Of a stretch of 64,000 bases of DNA, positions 56,901 to 64,000 are shown in pieces (position 1 is the stretch's first letter; every line of letters starts with the position of its first letter). Position numbers and translations under genes: made by a program. A model generated the notes under the pieces. The model was not told the DNA's origin and made no database searches. It worked only from the letters and a program-made list of their open reading frames with translations. The DNA is from Dactylorhiza incarnata (Eukaryota > Streptophyta > Magnoliopsida > Asparagales > Orchidaceae), in the NCBI GenBank assembly GCA_033032865.1, contig JAWHQI010000019.1:13000001-13064000 (forward strand), in the 5' to 3' direction.

Positions 56901-59900
56901 GCGGATGTCCTCCTCTGCCTCCGTCGCTTCCGTCTCCAATACATGTATTACCTGTCTCTCCACCGGTCCACGTTGGATAGTGGACTCTGACGCCACTCAT
57001 CACATCACCTCGCTACGCCCACCCAAGTACTCGGCTACTCCTCATCCGAAGTATATCACCGTGGCCAAGGGGGCGACTGTTCCTGTCTCCAGCTCGACTG
57101 ACCTATCTCTTAACTCCTCCATCTCTCTCCGCTCGGCTCTTCATGTCCCGGGCTCCTCGTTCAACATACTTTCTGTTAGCCTCCTTACTATTGATCTCGA
57201 TTGCTCCGTCATATTTGCCTCCTCTTCTTTTCTAATACAGGATCGGCGGACGCGGACTACCATTGATAAAGGACAACTGCGTAACGGGCTTTACCTTCTC
57301 GACGACTATCCCACTGTCCTCTCGTCTGTCTCCTCTGCTGATTGGCATCGACGTCTTGGACATGCCCAGCTTCCAGTCCTCCAGAAGGCACTTCCCTATG
57401 TATCTCTTCCTGCTTTCCAGTGTGATTCGTGTATTGTTGGCAAACAGCCGCGTTCTTCTTTTTCAGCACATTGTACTCGGAGCTCTGCTCCTTTTGAATT
57501 ACTGCATTCTGATGTGTGAGGTCCCTATAAAGTTCCTAGTATCTCGGGTTATCGATGCTTTATTAGGTTTATTGATGATTATTCTCGAACAACATGGTTA
57601 TACTTACTCCGTGATCGCTTCGAGCTCCCTCGTGTTTTTAGGGTCTTTATCCTTGAAACCCGCACACAATTCTCAACTACCATCAAAACGCTACGTACTG
57701 ATAATGCTCGGGAATACACCAGCAATAACTTTGCAAATTTATGCTCTAAATTCGGGATTGTTCACCAGACTTCATGTCCCTACACCCCACAACAGAATGG
57801 TGTTGTCGAACAGAAGAACTGACACTTGCTTGATGTTGCCCGCTCTTTCATGCTTCACATGAACGTTCCCAAAGTCTACTAGAACATTGCGGTCTCCACT
57901 GCGTGCTTCCTTATTAACCGTCTTCCCTCCTCTGTCCTCCACCATGCCACTCCGTTCAGTCTTTTCTTTCTCTCTGCTTCGGCTTTCTCTCTTACACCTT
58001 GAATCTTCGGATGTACCTGCTATGTCCACATCATGGGACCATCCATAGATAAGCTGGATCCCAGGGCGGCCAAGCATATATTTGTCAGTTATTCACATTC
58101 TCAAAAAGGCTACGTCTGCTATAATCCTACCACCCGAAAAATCTCTGTTTCGGCTGATGTTACATTCCGGGAGAATCAGCCGTTCTTCTCTGGTCCGGTA
58201 CCCAGCTCTGTACCACCACCTCTTACACAGTCCATCATGAGACCTGTCATACCTGTTAACATACCTCCGCCACCAGCTCTTCCACCACCAACTCCTGCTA
58301 CTGGTCCCTCTAGGCCTCCCCTTATCCATGTCTACTCTCGTCGCGCTCCTCCGTCCGTTGTTCCTACGCAGTCGGCCTCTACCTCGGGTACTCCGCGCCC
58401 TGCTGATCCGGTAACAGATTCCACCGCTCATCCTATGACGAACTATGTCTCTCTACATCGTCTCTCTCCTCCTCTTAAAACTCTTGCTACTTCATTATCC
58501 TCTGTTTCTATTCCTAACTCTGTGCAGGAGGCTCTGCAACATCCTGGCTGACGTGCCTCCATGGAGGAGGAAATGACCGCTCTCTGGGACAACCAGACAT
58601 AGACTCTGTTACCCCGCCCTCTGGGTCAGAAACCGGTTGGGTGCAAATGAGTCTATGTCATCAAGCATGCTCCTGATGGAACAATTGACAGGCTAAAAGC
58701 TCAATTGGTCGCTCGTGGCTACACCCAACAACAAGACATTGACTATGAAGAGACTTTCTCTCCCGTGACCAAACTCAACATGGTTCGTGTACTTAGTTCT
58801 GTGGTTGTACATCGTCGATGGCCCTTACTTCAACTGGATGTGAAAAACGCCTTTCTGAACGGTGATCTCAACGAAACTGTTTACATGGAGCAACCTCCCG
58901 GGTTTGAGATCACGGGGGAGTCTATGGTCTGTCATCTTTTAAAATCACTGTATGGCCTCAAACAATCCCCTTGGAACTGGTTTGACAAGTTCAGCAAGGC
59001 TCTTAGAGAAATTGGCTTTACTCGGAGCTCGGCAAACTTCTCGCTGTTCACTAGCCACCGGGCCACGGGGACTGTTCTTCTGTTGGTCTACGTGGATGAC
59101 ATCATAATCACTGGAGATGACTCAAAAGGTATACAAGCGGTCAAACAACATCTTAGCTCTGCATTTCAAACCAAAGATCTGGGGCACCTTCACTACTTCC
59201 TAGGTCTGGAGATCGCCAGACGACCAGATGGACTTGTCCTTTCTCAGCGCAAATACTGCCTCGATCTTCTTCGGGATGCGAGCTACTCCGACTGTAAACC
59301 GATCAAAATCATAAGATGTGTGCTCAGTCTTCCGACTCCGATCTTTTGTTACAAAATCCGGAATACTATCGCCGCCTGGTTGGAAAATTAATCTACCTAA
59401 CAGTAACAAGACTAGACATCTCCTTCGCTGTGGGTATTGTCAGTCAGTATATGCATGCCCCTCAGAGCTCTCATCTTCAGGCTGTTGAACGAATCCTCCG
59501 ATACCTCAAAACAGCTCCTATTCAAGGACTAGTTTACAAAACATCATCATCAACTCCAGCACTAGTGACATACTCAGATGCTGATTATGCTGGGTCCATA
59601 GATGATCGTCGATCAACCAGTGGTTTTTGCACGTACTTCGGAGGACACTTGATCACCTGGCGAAGCAAGAAACAAGCGGTAGTTGCGCATTCCTCAGCTG
59701 AAGCAGAATACCCTGCAATGGTATCTGTGGTTTCAGAACTCACATGGTTGGAAAGCCTCCTTACGGATCTTGGTATAAGGCTTCCCTCACCTGCTCTCAT
59801 CTTCTGTGATTGTCAAGCTGCTATACATATTGCCAATAACCCTGTCTTCCACGAGAGAACAAAGCATATTGAGGTAGACTGCCATTTCATCAGGGAGAAA

Positions 59901-59948
59901 GTTCAAATGAAGAAGCTCGAACTGAAGCATATTCCTGGTACTGAATAG
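56901..59948 (+). pseudogene. C5 pol: protease, integrase, RT, RNase H
   Basis: In frame with gag: protease RWIVDSDATHHITS (the usual DSG is DSD here), integrase WHRRLGHAQLPVLQ with CDSCIVGKQ, DNAREYTSNNF, RT with ARGYTQQQDIDYEETFSPV, NAFLNGDLNE and LLVYVDDIIITGDD. After a deletion and phase change near 59310 comes RNase H (YSDADYAGSIDDRRSTSGFC, HSSAEAEYPAM, HERTKHIEVDCHF). Nonsense codons at 57517, 57820, 57880, 58000, 58549, 58600, 58648 and 59946 are each one transition from the codon expected. Confidence 0.88.
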
Positions 59949-60048
59949 GTTGCGGATGTCCTCACAAAGGCCCTGCCCAGTACTCTCTTCTATCTGTGCC
60001 TATCCAAGCTAGGCGTCTACGATTTGTACGCTCCAGCTTGCGGGGGAG

Positions 60049-60215
60049 TGTTAGAAAGGCCCATATGAGAGACCCATTTGTTGTGGCCCAATAATGTATT
60101 CCTCCTTTTTAGTCCCACATTGTGTATAGGTTTTCTCCATTCTCTCTCTCCTATAAATATGTATTCTCTCATTGTATTTTATACATGAAATATACAAGCT
60201 TCAGCATTTTCTACA
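60049..60215 (+). repeat. 3' LTR of C5
   Basis: 167 bp from TGTTAGAAAGG to CATTTTCTACA, preceded by the polypurine tract GCGGGGGAG and followed by AATAC. Confidence 0.95.
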
Positions 60216-61391
60216 AATACAAATGTATTAATCAGAACACATGACATATATAATGGAATAAACACAACATTAAAATACACAAATAATTTTACTTCCACAA
60301 TATTTCAATGCACATAAAAGTAAAGTACAACTACCAAGATGTTTCACACACACAATGCTTATTAAGATTTTTCAGGATGAGACGTAGTGTTTGTGGGATC
60401 ACATTTATTCTGTTTAATTTCAATTTCATTTTTTGTGATCTGCAGGATATACTAAGAGAATTGGTGTATAATATGTGTTTGCACAAGACACTTTACAATT
60501 CTCTCCAAGGTGCTCAACCTCACAATGCTTATTAAGACTGATCAAGATGGTGAATAGTATTTGGTGGAGTTTTCCTTGTCAATTTTTATTTGATTTTGAT
60601 TTTAGTGTCTAAGGACTCCGAATTCACTTGTTTTGCAAACATAACATTTTATTTTTTAAATCACATTTCTCAAATGAATAAGTGCATTGGAAGACAAAGA
60701 ATTTTAATAAATAATTTAATGTTGTGTATGTAATTTATTTAGGCATTTTAATTTATTATATTATTACACTACACAATCATGTAAGACAAGATTAAAAACA
60801 CATGTAGGTTATCAAAATAAGTGAATGAATGAATAATTATCAAACATAAAACATTACTTATACTTAGAGACATGCTAAACATTCCTACACGTTTTCTACA
60901 ATAAATTTCATTGTGCATAACAAGATACTTTTCAAGACATGACAAAATAAAAAAATGTTTTAAGAAAGTTGAAAATTAAATTAAACATTGTGTTTAATTT
61001 TAATTGATATTATTAATCATCTTTGACATCTGCAATGAATAATTAGTAGTTTTTTATAATTTTTGATTCTTATAAAAAAATACAAAACAAAAATATAGCA
61101 AGGAAAACATATTTTTTGTGTTTTTGAAATTGTTTTGTAATATTATATTTGATTTTTAAAATATTTTCAAAATAAATAGTTTTCTAGATAAACACAGAAG
61201 TCGTTAAAGGGCCTATCTGTAAAATGATCTTCTATGCATGAGAAAATACAAAAAAAAATGAAATCAAGTTTTTAATACTACCACGCGGCGCTAGTAGATA
61301 GAGCTTTGTTCTGTTGCTTAGAAAACGTGCTTTTTGATAATTTTTCATTTTGATTTTTCTTGATTGATGTTTTCTAAGAAAAGGGCACCAA
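60216..61391. other. AT-rich non-coding sequence
   Basis: No gene. CACAATGCTTATTAAGA occurs twice (about 60352 and 60521), a short local duplication. A GC-rich word (CTACCACGCGGCGCTAGTAG) stands alone at about 61278-61297 and matches the palindrome cluster at 62.7-63.06 kb. Confidence 0.5.
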
Positions 61392-62250
61392 CTAACGCAA
61401 AGAGTTTTGAAAAATATTGTAAAAGTTGTGGATTTTATAGTTTCGCCTAAGATGTCCAAAACCCTCAATTCTAGCTGGTCGAAGCATAGAGAATCGTGCA
61501 TCAGAGTAGGGTTTGGTGAATATGTCCGCGATCTGGTCTTCCGTGCCTATAAAATTTATTTTGACGTTCTCCTTTTTAATATGGTCTCTAATAAAGTGAT
61601 GACGAACATCGATGTGTTTATAGGTGAATGGTGTACTGGATTGTTGGTTAAATCTATGACACTCTTGTTGTCGCACCTAAGTTCTACATTCTTATATGTC
61701 AGCCAGAAATCTTCCAGCGCTTGTGTCATCCAGAGGGCTTGTGCGCAACATCTTCCTTTGGCTATGTACTCGGCCTCTGCCACCTCCTTTTCTTTAACAG
61801 CCTTCAGTGTGAGAGCCTTCTTCTTGGGTTCCCTCGGATATTCATCAACTTGAGTCTTCAGCTCCACCTCATGAATTTTCAGATTCCCAATGAGGCTTTC
61901 GATCTCCAATTTACTGATGTCATGTGACTCCGCTATGGCGGTCACCTTCGGGTTGAACCGTGGAGGAAGAGATCAGACAATCTTCCTTACTAGATCTCCA
62001 TTCGAGAACGCCTTTCTAAGAGACATCGATGCATTGACAATTTTGGTGAAGCGAGTGTACGCGTCCACCTCCTCGTCGATCTCCATGCGGAACTGTTCAT
62101 ATTCATATTCCAATCGGAACAACTTAGATTCTATTAACTGCGAGGTACCTTCATGAGTTAATTCCAATAGACGCCAAATATCATAAGCAGTTTCACAGTT
62201 GTAGATTCTATTAAATTCAGGCTTATCAAACACACAAAATAACGGGTTAA
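61392..62250 (-). pseudogene. SIRE-like copia relic: gag joined directly to RNase H
   Basis: From 62233 the minus strand encodes copia gag (AYDIWRLLELTHEGTSQLIE, YTRFTKIVNASMSLRKAF). After a stop it continues TAIAESHDISKLEIESLIGN to about 61815. Within the same open frame the sequence then becomes RNase H: EVAEAEYIAKGRCCAQALWM, VELRCDNKSVIDLTNNPVHH. A frameshift follows, then HHFIRDHIKKENVKI and DQIADIFTKPYSDARF. The zinc knuckle, protease, integrase and RT are missing, so a large internal deletion fused gag to RNase H. LTRs were not identified. Confidence 0.8.
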
Positions 62251-62680
62251 TGGCTTTGACATTATTGGTACAACGACGCCCAGAAGGTCTTCGAGGCCTT
62301 CCTAGACCTCCCCTGTCTAGACGTCCTCCCCGGAATCCAACGACCTCCCTGGACGATTTCTCAACGTTACACGATACAACAAAATATAAGAAAAGAGATA
62401 CAGAGATGAAGCTATTTATCTAGAAGAAAGGTTTGCTCTCTCAAATATTGTCTCCGGAGGCGGTAAGCGGTCGGCGCTTTTGATTCTCGTTCCTTGTGCG
62501 CTCCTTCATCTTCAAATTCAGGTTCGTGCTCTACGGAGATCTTCTTCCTTGCTCGAGAGGGAGATAGTTCTCTCCTTTTCCTTGGACGGGGCTCCTTGCT
62601 CCAAAAACGACGTGGAAACCTTATTGCTCGTGTGTATGTCCATAAAGAAAGAAAAATGCTTTTATACGTCGTTTAAGTAT
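62251..62680. other. Unassigned, probable leader of the 61.4-62.25 kb relic
   Basis: C/T-rich with CTCGAGAGGGAGATAG; consistent with a leader upstream of the minus-strand gag. No gene or primer site is recognised. Confidence 0.35.
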
Positions 62681-63062
62681 GCTACCGCCAGCGGTAGGGC
62701 TACCACGCCGCGATACCCTATATGGTAAGCATGTGGCACCCGAATCGTGGCAGAAATGGCAAGAACGCTCCTCAAATTTAGGCATTCAACCTTACTGCGC
62801 CATGGTAAGGGCTAGCGCGCCGCGTTAGCGTGATATATGTTGCTCCGTCGGATCTCCTTCCATATTTGCTCCTCATATCAGCTGCTGATTGACAGCCTTT
62901 TCATATGCTACTGCCTGGCGATAGCGTTAGCACGCCACGGTAGGAACTTGCTAAAGATGACCTTCCTCCCGCCATTCTTCCGTTCAAACTCATCTTGCCA
63001 ACTATCCTTCAGTCTCCAGGGCTACCTCCAGCGGTAGGTGTTACCGCCGCGCGCTAGCTCTC
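62681..63062. repeat. Four GC-rich imperfect palindrome units about 110 bp apart
   Basis: Units at about 62681, 62790, 62909 and 63021 follow CTACCGCCAGCGGTAGGG then TTACCACGCCGCG-type sequence with changes. The first and fourth contain CTACC-...-GGTAG arms. A fifth half-unit lies at 61278. The AT-poor words stand out against ordinary spacers. Confidence 0.75.
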
Positions 63063-63272
63063 TATTCAGATCTTCGTCTTCATTCTGCATCGCACTCGTA
63101 GGGGTATTGAACATGTAGTTCCTGCACACTATAAACAATCGACAAGCATGATCAAATACAAACTGTGATTTGTTATTCTCAAACCAAAAGATGCGGAACG
63201 CATGTTCCAACAAAGACGACATATCAAAGGCTGGTGGAACCTCCAAAGGATATGTATCTGAGAGACCTGAAA

Positions 63273-63640
63273 CTACAGATACCAAGAGTTGTCTTCTGCA
63301 AAGATTAGATTGTAGTTTATCTTGGTTGGAATAGTAATGGAGGCAATATGAGCTAGGTGACCAGACAAAGGCTGACCAAGTTTAGGAAATCCACGTAAAC
63401 TGTAACAGGTATCCTTGATGTGAGCCATCCAATTATAATGAGAGCACTTGGGACGTCCTCGACCAATTTGCATCCCTGTTCAGAGTGGTTTCCACGACCA
63501 CATTCTCCAGGAAATATGATGGTTGTAGCAAAGGCATAATGATCCGGAACCTCACCTATTGTGGCATGTGGCATTGAAGATGTTATATGGACTCTGGAGT
63601 AGACATTAGATATGGTGGGACCTCCAAAAATCTTGAATTT
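63273..63640 (-). pseudogene. Copia gag fragment with broken zinc knuckle
   Basis: Minus-strand frame 63473-63273 carries QIGRGRPKCSHYNWMAHIKD then TCYSLRGFP, the CCHC region of a copia gag in which the second Cys is Tyr and Gly before His is Ala. Just upstream, in another frame, SSMPHATIGEVPDHYAFATT probably is the preceding gag segment. The lineage differs from C2-C5. The copy is cut by, or adjacent to, the LTR at 63651. Confidence 0.6.
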
Positions 63641-63650
63641 CACGGAATTT

Positions 63651-63850
63651 GTAGAGCAACACAATAAGTAAAAAGGAAAAATAATATATATTGATTTTAT
63701 TCCTTGTCAAGTTAGATTACAATAAGAGTAAACACAACTATTTATAATGAGGATGCGTGGAGACCCAACTCCATCCTATGATGTGGGGCTAAACACTACA
63801 TATAAGAATGGGTCCTTGAATTGGGGTCCTTTATACAACTTATTTTAACA
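63651..63850 (-). repeat. LTR of copia C7 (3' LTR in element sense)
   Basis: 200 bp from TGTAGAGCAA to TATTTTAACA, followed by the reverse-complement polypurine tract CTCCCCCGCAAG, identical to that of C2. The probable target duplication is GAATT (63646-63650); the partner lies outside the window. Confidence 0.85.
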
Positions 63851-64000
63851 CTCCCCCGCAAGCTAGAGCATACAAATCGTAGGAGCCATGCTTGGACAGA
63901 AACTGATGAGATAGAGGTCGAGGTAGGGCCTTTGTGAGGATGTCGACAACTTTCCCAGCAGCATGCACATGCCGCAAGTCCAATTTCTTAAGCTACACTT
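63851..64000 (-). pseudogene. C7 copia RNase H C-terminus, cut by the window end
   Basis: Minus-strand translation gives HVHAAGKVVDILTKALPRPL then SKHGSYDLYALACGG, the end of pol in the C2 lineage. One TAA codon appears near 63990. The rest of C7 extends beyond 64000. Confidence 0.85.

Larger units (their letters stand above)
55143..60215 (+). mobile_element. Ty1-copia retrotransposon C5, full length, inactivated
   Basis: LTRs at 55143-55311 and 60049-60215, a perfect AATAC duplication (55138-55142, 60216-60220), and a complete copia interior in the + direction. Nearly the whole gag-pol stays in one frame; it is broken by nonsense codons and one deletion around 59310. Relation to C2, C3 and C4 is shown by the shared gag and by LTR words (AAAGGCCCATAT, TTTTTAGTCCCACATTGTGT). 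Confidence 0.95.

Noticed and set aside
60308..60535. 75-codon + strand ORF
   Set aside because: It covers a short local duplication in AT-rich DNA; no domain or splice context.

Overview
This window is plant nuclear DNA dominated by nested LTR retrotransposons. The evidence is Ty1-copia and Ty3-gypsy elements with tRNA-Met primer-binding sites (TGGTATCAGAGC), a gypsy pol with a chromodomain, a hAT-type MITE, an Au-like SINE, and short exons with GT/AG borders from a plant MORC gene. I cannot place it below flowering plant. Nothing bacterial, organellar or rDNA-like was seen.

The only host gene I can support is a MORC-family (GHKL ATPase) gene on the + strand. Three consecutive exons are visible: 9584-9676, 28722-28773 and 28844-28955. 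The first two are separated by an intron of about 19 kb made largely of transposons. Earlier and later exons are not seen and probably lie outside the window or beyond further insertions.

Layout. 1-8160: a copia relic (- strand) split by a 7.6 kb LTR element (431-8077, TSD TAGAC). That element encodes a long SIRE-like gag and an unrecognised second ORF with an intron, but no pol. 9.6-28.7 kb (the MORC intron): a degenerate region with 57-bp repeats, a hAT MITE (11933-12336), copia C2 (12933-17889, -), an Au-like SINE (18117-18300), a solo gypsy LTR (20661-22674) and copia C3 (23717-27451, +, with RT and RNase H deleted). 30.3-30.8 kb: a GGAGATCGCC minisatellite. 31.1-45.0 kb: old copia C4 (+), split by a young gypsy element (31635-40585, -, TSD CAATG). 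46.2-46.75 kb: a 17-19 bp minisatellite. 47.9-52.65 kb: two further copia remnants (-) and a + strand LTR carrying inverted repeats. 55.1-60.2 kb: copia C5 (+, TSD AATAC). 61.4-62.25 kb: a SIRE-like relic with gag fused to RNase H. 62.7-63.06 kb: a cluster of GC-rich imperfect palindromes. 63.65 kb to the end: the start of another copia element (-).

Most protein-coding signal is decayed transposon ORF. The gypsy pol is the only long intact transposon reading frame. The most unusual signal is short interrupted palindromes with element-specific sequences, repeated inside the LTR or internal regions of at least three unrelated repeats: GCGTCGA-N7-TCGACGC at 0.5-0.75, 3.68-3.91, 4.28-4.45 and 6.8-7.05 kb; GGCGGTTAC-N6/7-GTAACCGCC at 48.66-48.86 kb; and CTACCG-N4-CGGTAG at 62.68-63.06 kb.
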